DNA of 64,000 nt from Mesodorylaimus sp. YZB2_4. Lineage: Eukaryota > Nematoda > Enoplea > Dorylaimida > Dorylaimidae. Below are positions 47,490-59,690 of this stretch, piece by piece. The position numbers were made by a program, and so were the translations under genes. The stretch's first letter is position 1, and the number at the start of each line of letters is the position of its first letter. The stretch is taken from positions 124,001-188,000 of the forward strand of contig JASANH010000239.1 in the NCBI GenBank assembly GCA_030248295.1. Reading direction: 5' to 3'. Under the pieces are notes generated by a model. It made no database searches, was not told where the DNA came from, and saw nothing but the letters and a program-made list of their open reading frames with translations.

Positions 47490-48400
47490 ACTGAACATTG
47501 TATAAAAGTGTAAATCATAATATGATGGGTAGAACGGCTGTAATGTGAGCCGTTTTATGATGGAGGTACTCTCCAGTGCGCTCAGCACACTAGTGCGGCA
47601 AGATAAGACATGTGATTTTATTAGCCTGAACATGAATACTATGTGGGTTAGACATTTGAAACAGTGTTTCATCTGCGTCAAAACACATCAGATACAGCAT
47701 GAACTTTGGTACGGTATGTAGACCAAGCTACGTGAACGGTATTCAGTTGTTGACTCTTATTGGCAAGACACTATACAAGTAACGTTACTGTGCGGCACTT
47801 TCATGGGCTCATCAAAAATGATTCTTTCAATCGGAACATCGCATTGGATCGCAATATCCTCGGTTCGAAGGGTCATAAATGTCATTCGTCGGACCTATGA
47901 GACTCCTTCTTGGTTTTTGGCTCTTATTGCCATCAAGAACGATTTCTTGATTTCTGTCATGCGCAAGAGTCGACTGTTGACTTTCCAGAAAGGTCTATAA
48001 ATAGAAAACATAGCAGGTGAGAAGACTGAACATTCAAACGTTTTTGAAAAACCTCGAGCCTACCACCAGAAGGACAATAAAGCATACAAGTTTAATAAAA
48101 GAATTAATTTTTTCTGTTCAAAATAACTTTTCTGTTCCTGCCTGGATGTATCATCCTACTGTGTATATCCTCTTGTCAAATGAACTTTTGAGAAATCTCA
48201 ATCTTATTAAGTCATTGCACAGCAGCCATTAGGATGCATGTTGTATTGGAGCAATTATCAAGCCCCACATACTGACAGAGGGGGCCTCACAGTATGTGGC
48301 TCACCCTCGTTGGGATTCTATTCCTGCACCACAAAGGCGGGTAAGGGTAGCAGATAGATGTTGACAGACCTATCAGATCACAACACGGTCTGTGCACGAC
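47490..48400 (+). repeat. unknown dispersed repeat, copy D
   Basis: Closest to copy A, which lies inverted 5 kb away: both share TTGGATCGCAAYATC, GTCATAAATGTCATT, GGACCTATGAG and CACAAAGGCGGGTAAGGGTAGCA. A and D therefore form a long inverted pair around B and C. Confidence 0.75.
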
Positions 48401-49587
48401 TGACATCGAAACACCGACCCGAACAACATGGCAAGTCTATCTTCACCATTTTATTTTGTTTTTATAACTTGTTACTTTTATTGAGACATTTAAAAAAGGT
48501 ACGTGTTAGTGTGGCCTACAGCAGAAAGTCCTATTCAGTCGAGAGCACACAAAACAAGCATAGAAGGAGGCAGAAGAAAGGATACAATACGACCAGGCCT
48601 GGGCACTCGTTCAACGCGGTTCACCTCCACTCCCCTCTCCGAGCACACCAGTTATCATCGTAGAGCGGATACATCGTGTGTTACAGCCGAAGCGTTGACT
48701 GCAATAGACAGTGCACTTCACTGCTTCCCATGATCATGCACCTGGGATGTTAGCTCAGATCGGTTCATGATAAATCCCCTTGTATCACAAGCACCCAAGT
48801 GCAAGTCACATGAATCATCAGTGGCTGTCAAAACAAAAAGGATTACAGTAACTTCACTGTTTACAGAGCAAACTAATCCCGTCTATCAATAAAAAAGTTA
48901 ACGAAGGGTTTCCATTGGTTTTTGAAAAGCTCCTGCTTGCCACGATTATATGACACAAAACAGGCTACATTATATTAACTTCTGATTGTACCCAAGAAGG
49001 CACTAAAGCATGGGTTTTCCTGCTGACGTTTGCGCTGATAAATAAAAAATTTAGCCCACAGAAGAAGCACATTAACTGCAACGGGAACATCTAGCGACCC
49101 AAGAAGTACCATTTCAGACGACACATTACAAGAAAACGAACAGGACGCTAATTTATTCTGAAAGAGCTCCCAAAAGTCTGTTAGGCATCTACATTCAAAA
49201 AAGTAATGCTCGATGTATCTTGGAGATACCTCGCACAACTGACAGAGTTCAGAATTTTGCTGAAACAAAAATCGACTGGCTGGTATGATTCGATGCAAAA
49301 GCTTCCATTGGAAGCTTATGAGGCGGGGTGATCTGCATGTGCTGCAACAGTTGAAAGAATGGCGTGATCTCTGGAGTAGAAAAATCTGTATCCCAGGCTT
49401 CCTTGGCAGTTAGTGGGACGTACTGATTTGAGACCGTCTCAGAATAAAATATTTTAGATCTAGCACCACGAAGCTGTTTATAAGACCTAGACTTGGAACT
49501 GAAAAAATTTGCTTGTGAAACCGGAGGATCGTCGGTCGGACCGTGAGCGAGCACGCACAGCCCAGCTGATTATCTCTAGCCGTCTTC

Positions 49588-51130
49588 CAGAGTCGTGCAC
49601 GGGTGTAAAAATCGTACCAAACCCGAAGCCGTAATTTTTCAAAAAACGTACCCATACCCGTACCTGGTTTTTGAATAAATGTTCGAATGGAGTACAAAAA
49701 CAGAAAAATAATCGATATATGAAAAAAATCACAGAAAACCAGAGTTTTTAAGGAAACTCGGTCAATTTTTATTCAAAAGTTTATTCACTCTCGCAAGATA
49801 AAGGACTTTCCTAAAGCAGTAATCTGAGCCAAATGCTTTAATAATGTCTATTTTGAGTAATGCATTGAGTTTCTTGTTCCTTTGGACATACACCTCTCAA
49901 TTTAAACTTAAACACCTTGAGCTGACAACAACCTGACAGTATTAAACTCAGCATTAAACTGAAGTCATGCTGGAGAGAGTAACCAAGTTCAACTTGATAA
50001 GGAATGAGGAATGAGTCTACCACAAATGAGCAGGTGCCCTGTGACACTGAACCCAGATTCGTGACTCTGCTACCAAACGTGCTTTTCATTTGAGCGCTAG
50101 TGTAGCTTGTATGCAAGAGGTCAACAACAACTACTGCAGATAGAACAAGCTAGTTTGTGTGCAGCAGCCAGTTTCACAATTAGATGAGACGTGTTTGATC
50201 GTGAGTCGCAGGACATGCATACAAGAAAGTCCTATCCTGCAGTACATAATAGGGACATTGCTGTCCTGATCTGAGGCCGTACCTAAGAGTGAAAGTGACT
50301 TGGATCCTGCAAAGAGTCAAGGTTGCTGCACTGGTGAATATCTGTCATATACAAGTACGGACCCTTTTTTTTCTCGGCCCCCTCTTAGAATTTAAAATAT
50401 TACTCGTTCATCTTTTCATCTATCTTGTTTAAAGTTTTTTAACTGAAGATGCTCTGTACTGCAGTTTTATGGTTTTAAAAAGATATTTTCACAGAAATCC
50501 AGCTTTTATAGCATCATTTTATCCAAGGTTTTTAAAATTTTTCTTGTCGCTGCTTTGATAGGAGATTAGACAGATAACCAAGAAGCCAGTCAGTCATTCG
50601 TGTCATGTGACACCCACCACTTGTCTTGCCGTCCTCCACGGATGGCGCCTTAGCGGCTTTTAGACATAAACCAGGTTCTTTTTTGCGGTAAGCAACCATT
50701 TTCGAATCTTAAAAACGCTTAAATATCCATATCTTTTCATCAGTATATCTTCGTTGTGAAAAGTTATAATATATAAACCTGTTTTCTTTGAGGATTGCAC
50801 GCCCTTTACGTGCCGCTTGTACATCCCAAAAGAAAACAGATAGTAGATATGGTTTTTAAAAGATATGAATATGATTTCGATATCGATTAGATATAGATCT
50901 GGATATGGATATCAACAGTAGTCACAACTAGCCTCAAAAAAGCAGACACCAGAACTGCTTTGCTAAAAACAGTCACAAAATGCATAAGATTTAAATTTAC
51001 AGCGCTGTCATATATATGAAATTTAAAAAATTAAACAAGAACTAATACCAGTACCGATACCCGTACCCGTCGCTTCTTTAAACCCGCACTACCCGGCGGG
51101 TACGGGTATGGGTATCCATGCAGGACTCTG
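49588..51130. mobile_element. hAT-like DNA transposon inserted in the LINE
   Basis: 1,543 bp, ends inverted: CAGAGTCGTGCACGG on the left and CAGAGTCCTGCATGG from the right. Flanks CCGTCTTC (49580-49587) and CCATCTTC (51131-51138) are an 8-bp target duplication with one change. Subterminal ACCCATACCCGTACC repeats lie inside both ends in inverted orientation. LINE coding sequence continues on either side. No transposase frame recognised; the ORF at 50116-49838 is not diagnostic. Confidence 0.85.
50779..50839. mobile_element. small hairpin element, CTGTTTTCTTTG ends, copy 1
   Basis: CTGTTTTCTTTGAGGATTGC at the left and CCCAAAAGAAAACAG at the right can pair; GCACG and CGTGC lie in the middle. 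A related copy is at 57470-57541. It lies inside the hAT-like element. Confidence 0.55.
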
Positions 51131-52249
51131 CCATCTTCTTCCACTGCAGAGGTAAGGCCTGAAGTACGTCTACTGCATATCTCAGCCATTCATTCCAGAG
51201 AATTGAAATTTCTCCCTAAGTTTACCCCAAGATGACGGCTTTCCGTCCAGAGAGAACAGTTGACCTTCATAAATGATGCCTGCTTGAAACCAGTGCCTGA
51301 AAATGGAAGGGAGCTTGCTTATAAGAATGTTTCTATTATTCCATAAAAAAGACCTGTAGCAATATCCTCTGCGGCGAGAATATGTCCTAGCCTTTTCGGA
51401 AGAGAAAACTAATCCACTGAAGCTTCTCTGTAATAGGCTGGAAAATCCTGTGGTAAATACCTCACATCAAAATCACTAGACAACAAAAGTGCATCTCCAA
51501 TTGGGGCCACCCAGGCTGTTCGGGATTGGCTAGATAGCGAGCTACCAAGCTATTCTCAAACTGCGCACGTACAGATCGATATCAATTACGCTGAGGCCCC
51601 CTTGGGTGATAGGTGCAGCGATCACACTACGCTTCACTTTTGGACGAGGATTCCAAATAAAAAGCTCAGTTGAATTTTTATATGACCGCGTCAGCTTCAG
51701 AGGAGGTAGAAAAATTTGAAGTGAATAAGTGATTTGAGACAATCACGAGGTTTTGACAATCAAATTACGCCCGATCAAACTCAATCCCCTAAGTTTCCAA
51801 CGTTTCCCTAAGTTAGCAGCGCAACATAATTTTCAGCTCGTTTCTTAAAATTTAACACATATTCTTGTTCAAGATCGCTACAATTCAAGTATATCCTTAG
51901 ATACTTGGAAGGACCGTTTGCAATACGGCAACCCGAATCAGTCGAAATGTTTCAAATCGTTGCAATTAGCTGATCCCAATAGAATGATCGTAGTTTTTAT
52001 CAGATTTAGTTTTAAGCCAGACGGATTTTCAAAGCGCTGAAAATTAATATTCGCGACGAACTGACTGAGTCTGATTGTGGGCTTGTATGTATCATCTGCA
52101 AACTGAAGAATGGGCATTTTACTAGATCTTAGACCTCTGCTGACGCCGGCCTTCCAATTCTATGATAAGATGCAAATGATTGCATCACCAAAATAATAAG
52201 ATAAGCAGAAATTGGATCTCCCTGACGACAGCCTCGTAAGAAAGCGTGA

Positions 52250-52405
52250 ATCATGTCATGTCATGTCATGTCATACTTTATCCATAGCCAAGCACCATAA
52301 GGCGCACTCGAGGGCTAAGGAACACATAATTGACAATCACTTTGTACCGAGGCGGGAGTCGAACCCTCCCCTGTAAGTGCGCACCCAGCGTGAGAGGCAG
52401 ACCGG
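52250..52405 (-). mobile_element. tRNA-derived SINE (family 1) inserted in LINE reverse transcriptase
   Basis: The tail (CATGT)n at 52252-52272 on plus is followed by CATACTTTATCCATAGCCAAGC, GAGGGCTAAGGAACACATAATTGACAATCA, and the B box in reverse GGAGTCGAACC. It lies between reverse-transcriptase motif A and the RGCRQGDP motif. The head's A-box end appears missing. Confidence 0.85.
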
Positions 52406-53914
52406 GAGGCGGGAGAGATCATTCACTATCACTGAAGAATAGACTTTATTGTTACATAATTTCACCGTTTCAATAAGGGGAAAATTTATTTCATGTAAAA
52501 GCAGTTCTAGAAAATCCCATTCCACCGGGTGAAAAGCTTTTTCAAAATCTTACAGAACAATGAATCCCCTTCACTTCCAGACTTATACAAGGTAATAAGA
52601 TCAGCTAGTGATCTAATATGTTCACAAATAAAGCGATCTTTTAAATAGGACAGCTGTTCAGGAGCTATCAAAGAATCTAAGACTTTCGCCAATCGTCTGG
52701 CAAGAGCTTCAAAAAAATTTTGTAGTCACAGGCGAGTAGAGCAATTGGACGCCTAGAAGACTGATATTTTGGTCTATCAGCCTCAGGGACTGGTTTTGGT
52801 ATCAGCCTTATACAAGATCTCCTTTGATCTAGAGACAAAGTTCCAGACTCAACTGAGTGCCTCATACAGTCGTGAAAAAAAGGAAACAGCTCTGTCCAAA
52901 ATGCTTTAAAAAAGTCCATTGGACACCCATTGAGTCCTGGAGCTTTATTCGGAGCAAAGGAAAAGACAGCCACTCTTTATTTTTCAGCAAAGAAGAATCA
53001 AATTTCCAATATGGAGACCAAAGGCTGATTGATGCTGCCTCCATGTACAGCGTACTCAAAAAGGATAATGGAATGATCTGAAAAAGGTGCTTGCTTTACC
53101 TTGAGCTCAGAGAAAAATTGCCTCAAATTCCGCGGGTGAAAAAATAATCGATTCTAGAAAAAACTATGGGATTTGATTGAAGCCTGGTGTAACCACGCTC
53201 ATCGCCTTTTAAAGACCTCCAGAGATCTTCCAGTTCAAATTTTTCTGCAACACGAAGCAGTTCTACCGCAACCTCAGTTCGAGAAAAGGGCCGTGTACCA
53301 CTATAAGTACTTTTATCTAGCCAAGAAAAATGAATATTCAAATCTCCGCCTGGAATCAGTGGGTTGAAATTCCCCGATAATTTGGTTATGAGCTCTGCAC
53401 CCACATTTTTAATTAGAGTTGCACGCCACGAATTATCATAAGGAAGAGCATAAATATTCACTAACCAAAAAGTTCTGTTCAAAAAAGCCACCATAAGCAC
53501 CAACAAAGTACCTTCAAAAAGAGGTGATTCAGAAATGATCGAGATGGGGAGATTTCTACGAAACAATCTCGCTACTCCTCAATTATGTTCGGTGCCATCT
53601 GACATATAAACTCTCCCACCCCACTCAGATCTCCAAATACGATAATCACTTTCTATCGAATGAGTTTCTAGTAAAAAAGCTACATCAACCCTATTATCCC
53701 TCAAAAAATCATAAACCGTTCTTCGGTTTAACCTGTCCCTCATGCCTCGCACATTTAACGTTGCTATTCTAAGGGACATGAAACGACAGCGCAAGAATAC
53801 TTAATCCGACTACACATGGGCCACATTTTGGTAAGTTAGTATTAGGGGAAAAAACCAACCATATTTTAGAGCCGTCCAGTGCACGCCCTCTCACGTACCT
53901 ACAACAGTTTCCAC

Positions 53915-54111
53915 TCACTTCCTGCCAGCCTTGACTTTTCTAATCGCTTTCTTGGCCACTTGATTGAAATATCGATAGCGATCGATTCCAAGTAACGTGC
54001 CACCGTATTTTCGAACCACGGCCAAAATTGCACCGATTTTTTCTTTCGCCAGAACTTCCAAAATTCGAGATCCCGCCTTCGGCTCCTTGTAGTCGTCAAA
54101 GAAAGAATTGA
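53915..54111 (-). CDS. C-terminal exon of an IMPACT/UPF0029-family protein (partial)
   Basis: On minus, an acceptor CAG before 54111 opens a 65-codon exon ending at TGA (53917-53915). The product FFDDYKEPKAGSRILEVL, AILAVVRKYGGTLLGIDRYR, YFNQVAKKAI is the conserved part of the IMPACT/UPF0029 fold (typical D-D-x-E-x-x-x-G-x-x-IL, then VV-R-x-x-GG-x-x-LG-x-x-R). IMPACT-type proteins modulate GCN1/GCN2 in translation control, but many single-domain members have unknown roles. I could not find the N-terminal half between here and 55 kb. It could be a gene with a distant upstream exon, or a fragment. A GTGAGT at the stop (AAGTGAGTGG) also leaves open a further 3' exon. Confidence 0.65.
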
Positions 54112-55074
54112 CTGATCCACCGGATGAAGAAAGGGCGGTAATAAATGATATTATCTTTGACACGATCGACCAAGAACGGCAATTTCCATGTGCCACTGGA
54201 GGCATCCACAATCTCTGCTGGTTTAACCGTACCGTTTCATGGCATCAATACAGCACACATCTTGTGCTTTCCGACCTCCAAAGTTCTTGTGATTATTGGT
54301 GAAGGGCCCTGGAACTCTCGCTCCCTGCATACAAAGCTGTGAAGCAGTATGACACTGTCACTGCATCACAAAAGCGGCTAGAAGGCTCAAAGCGAAGATT
54401 GGCCTGCTTGAAGATGGCAGAATCAATCTGCAACTGTTTTGATGCGACAACCAGAACCACTCGGCTGGTATGTCTTGATTATTTTATGCGCTTCCAAAAG
54501 AACAAGACGACCGAGAACTGCTCGAGATAGACGTGATTAATTTGATATTCTCAACATCTTTTTTTCTTAAGATTGAATTTTTTGCTGGAAACTCCCCATT
54601 ACAGTAGATGTAAACTTCCCAACTGCAAAGCTTGTAGGCACCTCTCTCTTAAAAGATTTTTGAACAGAATTGCAACACATTCAGGCCGCTTTTTGTAAAG
54701 AAAATCAATTAAATCTATAAATTAGCGGAACTGATATTAGAAAATTTTTTGTCGCAATAAGTGCAGAGGCTTTAAACTAAAGGCTTTTTATCTATGCGAT
54801 ATTGTCCAAATCGCCAAGCGGCTTAGAACGAGAAATTCAAAGTTTGCTTTATACGGTGCTTCAAATGGTCTTTGCGAGTAGGTAGTACAGTGGGTCCTGA
54901 ATATAGTTGCTACAGTGCCATGCATTTATGGTCCTCCAGACGGATACGGCTGTTCCTAATCTTACCATTCAATGGAATCTTCTTGAGAAGTCAGACAGGC
55001 CTTTTTGTTCTGCTGTTTTTAGCGGAGAGATATTTTGATACAATTATTATTATTTTTAGTTCATGACCGAGTTT

Positions 55075-55162
55075 CGTGTCCAGAACGCGATTCTATGGGT
55101 TTTGTTGATGAGGCTGAAGTCAAAATGTGGCCAGAACTTTTGCATTGGGATATGGTAGAAAT
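55075..55162 (+). pseudogene. duplicated fragment of exon 3 of the 246-aa secreted protein gene
   Basis: TCCAGAACGCGATTCTATGG, GTTTTGTTGATGAGGCTGAAG and AAAATGTGGCCAGAACTTTTGCA closely match 38397-38466 in exon 3 of the 38091-39701 gene (roughly 85-90% by eye). The same frame reads CPERDSMGFVDEAEVKMWPELL, then diverges and stops at 55167. No flanking exons or splice sites were found, so it is a fragment. It abuts the leader of repeat copy E. Confidence 0.75.
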
Positions 55163-55164
55163 GG

Positions 55165-55960
55165 ATTAAATAAATCCATTTGTACCGTATGTGTACTGTA
55201 TATGTAATTTTGTATACTGTATACATATAATATGTGCATATGTACAGTATATGGTATGTAAGTGGACAGTTTCTTACTATGAATCGTGTTAATAAGGAGG
55301 AATTCTTCAGTGCTCCAAACACTTATGCGACTACCCCAAGCGTGTGATATTACGAGACTGAACATTAAACTTTATTATTATAAATACGTCAGATATTTCA
55401 AAAGTGTTTCAGCTCATTGGCCAACACGGGGACTCGCAGAGACAGCCGACAAATCGCGGCTTATACATCTTCGGCGCGTGGACATGGCAATGGATCGCTA
55501 TTTTTTCGGGGCCATGGGCGATAAATAAAATTAGATGGACCAGCTATATCCCTTTTTGGATTTGAGCTCTTATTGACAAGAAGGACAGCTTCTTGATTTT
55601 TGTCACGCACAGAAATCGACTGGGTACTTTTCAGAAAGTTCTGTAAGTAAAAACCAGCAAGTAAAATCAAACTAAAATTTAAACGTTTTCGAAAAAACTT
55701 GAGCCTTTACCACCAAAAGGACAACGGTTAATACAAGTTTAATGGAAGGCTCCATTTTCCGTTTGAAGCAAAGATTTCTTCTTTTTTCTAAAAGCAGCAT
55801 CTTGATATACTGCTCCTGCACATTTGCACTTTGCACTTAAAAAAAGTCTCAATCTTATTAAATCATCGCACGACAATTTTTGCTATGCCATTACAAGGAA
55901 TTTCGTAATCGACACAATTATCACCGACCCTAGAATCATGCTTCACGTGCGGTGGACTCT
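55165..55960 (+). repeat. unknown dispersed repeat, copy E
   Basis: Shares the leader GGACAGTTTCTTACTATGAATCG, then the core CCCTTTTTGGATTTGAGCTC, TTTTCAGAAAGTTCTGTAAG, GCCTTTACCACCAAAAGGACA and AATGGAAGGCTCCATTTTCCG of copies A-D. Confidence 0.7.
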
Positions 55961-56734
55961 ACTGTGCCTAGGTCACCCAGGATGTTCGAGAATGCAATAG
56001 GATTGACCAAGATTGAAGTAAGAGGACACTGTTGAAGGAGTCACTTGTGGCCTATGAGTTAAGATAAGGCAATGTGATCAGACGAAAGACCACACTGAAT
56101 CCACTTCTGGATTCATCCCCCTTCCTTGCTTGACCTGAATCCGCCAGATTATTGGAACTGGGCAAGGCAAGGATCAGAGCAAATCAAGACCAAAGTTTCT
56201 AGTACGACAAAATGTCAAAAAACCTGATTTGTGCCGCCATAGGGTCTTGGAGTGGGAGATTATCGTTGATAATAGAAAATAATACTAACCAATTCCACGG
56301 AGCTTGCACAAGCGCGAAGCTGATAGATTTCTGAGAGGGTCTAGGACAAAGTCTCTAGCACCGGCTTGATTTTCTATGAATTCTGGATGTTGTGTCAAGA
56401 CTTATGTTCCACCCTGTACATGGCAGACACTGTGATAGATAGTAGATGGCTTTCGTATTTGTGCGCGTGCAGTTGATAAATCCTCCCTGTTTGGCTTTTG
56501 TGTATTATGTTTTGCCGGTATAGGTTTTACTATTAAACATTTCTCGAAGAAGAGCTGCTTCGACAAGAATTTAACATCAAAAAAGCAGTTCAGTAGCGTC
56601 AAACCGTCAGTTATTGACTTGCTTTTAAACTTTTGTGGTCTACATGGCACTGGACCGCATCCTACAACTAAATATACGAGTTTAGCCAATTTATCGAATT
56701 CATCTTGCGAAGGTTTTTTACATCATTTTTTTGA

Positions 56735-57300
56735 GTTTGGGCTTTTATTGCGAATGAGCCGATTTCTTGATTTCCGTCATGTTCTGTAATCTTATGTGCG
56801 CATTCCAAAAAGTACTGTAAGTAAGAAACATAGCAGGTGAAAAAACTGAAATTTCGAACGATCGAAAAAAGTCTTTACCACCAGGAGGACAACGACTAAT
56901 ACAAGTTTCATAGAGCGATTCCTTTTTCCCTTTGGAATTTTTTTGATGTTTTCTAGAAGTATCATCCTGATATACCCTTCTTGGCAAATGCACTCTTGAG
57001 CAATCTCAATCCATGCCATCAAGTCACTGCACGACAGTGTTAGCTGTGCCATTAGGCTGAATTTCGTAATTGAAATTATTACCACCAATGCTGACATGTG
57101 ATGTCTGCTGTGGCAGAGGGGCCTCTTACTGTATGTGGCTCATTCTAGTAGTAAAGCAGCGCAATACTTCCTGCGTCGGAAAAGCGGGAAGACACATTTG
57201 CACTCTACCAGAAGATAGCACAGTCTTGTGTGCATCTGTTATTGACACGCTTACCAGAACCACTCGTCAGTGCTGTCTTCACTATTTGGTGTGCATTCTT
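56735..57300 (+). repeat. unknown dispersed repeat, copy F
   Basis: Core blocks TTTATTGCGAATGAGCCGAT, TTGATTTCCGTCATG, AACATAGCAGGTGAAAAAAC, CTTTACCACCAGGAGGACAA, CACTGCACGACAGTGTTAGC, then CCAGAAGATAGCACAGTC and CAGTGCTGTCTTCAC. Confidence 0.7.
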
Positions 57301-57469
57301 TGTAGTATTGAGGAATATATACAGCAGGGAACGGGAACAATGAAGTATGAAGGCGCTGTGCAGTGTGAGAGTAAATGTCGATGCAGCCAAAGTATGTCGG
57401 CAGCATGAGATTTTGCTGGGCCCAAGCCTGTTTTGCCTCCTCTAGCCAGCTTGGAGTCAGACCTACAAT

Positions 57470-57541
57470 CTGTTTTCTTTGGGATTGTACGCGCGGCACT
57501 ATTCGGAACGCGGAGTGTGTGTATGTTCTCAAAGAAAACAG
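57470..57541. mobile_element. small hairpin element, CTGTTTTCTTTG ends, copy 2
   Basis: CTGTTTTCTTTGGGATTGTA at the left and GTTCTCAAAGAAAACAG at the right, with GCGCGGCAC inside. Matches 50779-50839. Both hAT-internal and this copy are followed within 100-400 bp by a GATATGATTTCGATATCGAT tract (50870 and 57883). Confidence 0.5.
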
Positions 57542-58079
57542 GTTATAAGCAAGCAGTGCGGGGACCACAACACGCAGCAGCAACCCACTGCGTGCCTCCT
57601 CTGGGCGCACCTCCACTCAAGGGCGTCCCGCAGTGGACACTGACTTCTTGGCAGTGGCGGGCTGGCTGTGAACTCTGTCTGTGTTGGACAGCCAGGACTG
57701 TCTCCTCGTTTGGCTTTCGTCTTTCGACTTGGAGCACCTCTTGGGTACCGGATGAGTTGCCAACGGCCTGGCGTGGGTATACGGCCCGCTACCTCAGTCA
57801 CCGCGGACCATCAAGAACCACTCCCCCACTTCTCCCCTTGACTATTGTTGATATGATTTGGCAAAAAATATAGATATGGATATGATTTCGATATCGATAT
57901 TGATTAGATATAGATATGGATATCCATATAAACAGTACCTTTGACCCAAGCCATGTCATGTCCTTTACACATATCTTCATCATCAACTATATGGATCTGT
58001 AATGGAATAGCATTGACCCAGGCGCGCAGTTAGGCGCCACTAGCGAAGCGAGCTCACTAAAACTTTGAGTGTGAACGAT

Positions 58080-59450
58080 CAGTGGAAAACTATAAAATAC
58101 CACTCATACTTCACACTTGTATATTTTACGTGGATAAGTCCCCACCATCTGGCTTTTGTGCGCCAATAGTATTTTTAGTGCAGCGTCCATAAAACTAATA
58201 TTTCTGGTAAATAAAAAGATCGTTCCACAAAAAATTTGCACCATTAAGTTAAATGCGATTCACTCGAATAGACCATTGCTTAGAATAAAGAAGCTGAATC
58301 CAGCAATTTCTGCCATGTTAAACCTGGAAGCACAAATGTCTGATATTCAAGTGACTTCTTACGTCAGGCGAAAGAGCGCTGTAGGTCATGTTTAGCGCAG
58401 TGCAGATGGTAAAACACTAGGAACATAGCAAAGTATGCCAAACTGGTTAGTTCAGTTCAGTTCAGGGTACCGACTTATCAGAGCAATAATCATACTGTCT
58501 ATGTCATAGAAAGAACGTTTGTATTTAGGTATAGCATGAGTCATGCGATGGAGACACTCTTCAGTGCTTCCCAACACACCAGCGGGACAAGCTCAAACGT
58601 GCGATTTTATCAGACTTAAGACGCGCTGTTTGAAACTTGGAATTTTTAAAACACTTTTGGCTGTGTTAAAAATAACAGCAGATGTGGAGGTCTTCAGACC
58701 ATGCTGTGTGAACGCATCTTTAGCTGGTGACTTTTCACGGCCAATAGGGGTCCTGCTTAGGGCATGGGGAACGAGCGCATCTTTTCTGCGCGTGGCGATA
58801 AATATCATTAAGTGGAGCCGCCACACCCCTTTTTGCATTTGGGATTTTATTGCCAACGAGACCGATTTCTTCATTCCCATGTACACGAACCGACTGCGTA
58901 CTTTTCAGGAAGGTCTATAACTAAGAACCATAGCAGGTACAATCGTTAAAAAGAAGAAGCCTTTACCACCAGAAGGACAACGAGTAGTACAAGTTTAATG
59001 GAAGACTTCATTTTTCCGTTTAAAACAAACATCTCCCCTTTTGCCTAAATGTAGTCCTATTATACCCCTTCTGGCAAATGTTGTTGAGAAATCTCGATCT
59101 AATCAAGTCACTTCACGACAATTTTTAGATGTTTTTAGAATGCATTTCGTAATTGAAACAGTTATCACGAATGCACATATGTCTGCTGTGGCAGAGGGGG
59201 GCCCATCCGGATGGGGCTCATTCTAGTTGTGAAACAGTGAGATACTTTCTGCATCGTAAAAGCAGGGGATGGGGTGCTTAGGTCTAGTCTAGTCTCCACC
59301 TAGAGCTAGATTGGTGAAGACATACCTTCCTACATTGTTATAGAAGAAACTGCAGCAGTCTACGTGCAACCGTTATTCAGACGTCCACAAAACCACTCCG
59401 CAATGCTGTCTTCACAATTTGGTATGCAATAACCGCTTTTTGTGCTGTGG
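58080..59450 (+). repeat. unknown dispersed repeat, copy G
   Basis: Full-length form: TTTGCACCATTAAGTTAAATGCG, GCTGAATCCAGCAATTTCTGCC, GCGCAGTGCAGATGG, GGGTACCGACTTATCAGAGC, GCTCAAACGTGCGATTTTAT, GCGATAAATATCATTAAGTGG, CCACACCCCTTTTTGCATTTGG, GTACACGAACCGACTGCGTA, AACCATAGCAGGTACAATCG, then GGCAGAGGGGGGCCC. Confidence 0.8.
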
Positions 59451-59690
59451 ATCTGCAGTATATTAGCAAATAATTCATGAAATGAAAGTGGGAAAGGTAG
59501 TACATGTATGATGCGCCTTCGGAGCAGGCCAGTCCAGGCTGACAATAGGTGATCAAGAAAGATCCTGCCTAGCTCTGGCTGGTCACATGTACTCGCGTTT
59601 TTAGAGTTGGGAAGTAGACCATAACAACAAGCCTCATTTATGTCACCAGCTTGGGGAAGGTGGCTGCTAGAAAATGCTCTCATCTGCAGC
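59450..59690 (-). repeat. conserved unknown reading frame, inverted copy 1
   Basis: On minus, part of a 165-codon open frame (59857-59360). It contains GDINEACCYGLLPNSKNAST, PELGRIFLDHLLSAWTGLLRRR, HVLPFPLSFHELFAN. It is the inverted partner of 60660-60880 at roughly 85-90% nucleotide identity by eye. Family not recognised. Confidence 0.65.

Larger units (their letters stand above)
48965..53800 (-). mobile_element. decayed Tx1/L1-type LINE retrotransposon
   Basis: On minus, in order: an endonuclease-like domain (53794-53123, LRIATLNVRGMRD, FLLETHS, LVNIYALPYDN, GGDLNIHFSWLDK, RIDYFFTRGI) with one in-frame stop near 53570; a shortened gap; reverse transcriptase (NKAPGLNGCPMDFFKAFW, RPIALLACDYKIFLKLL, FEKAF..VEWDFL, RGCRQGDPIS, FADD at 52102-52091); the downstream AAPITQGGLSVID region (51742-51542); and a C-terminal C-x2-C-x8-H-x4-C zinc knuckle (SELCQLCEVSPRYIEHYFFEC, about 49240) with a normal L1-like terminus. 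Frameshifts (for example near 52510), stops, an internal deletion between the first two domains, a hAT-like insertion and a SINE insertion show it is dead. Confidence 0.88.

Noticed and set aside
54339..54530. Plus-strand frame opposite and upstream of the IMPACT exon
   Set aside because: No recognisable family and no supported splice sites; left unannotated.
57433..57873. 146-codon GC-rich frame
   Set aside because: Overlaps open frames on the other strand, contains a hairpin element and ends in a simple ATATGG repeat; composition rather than coding explains it.
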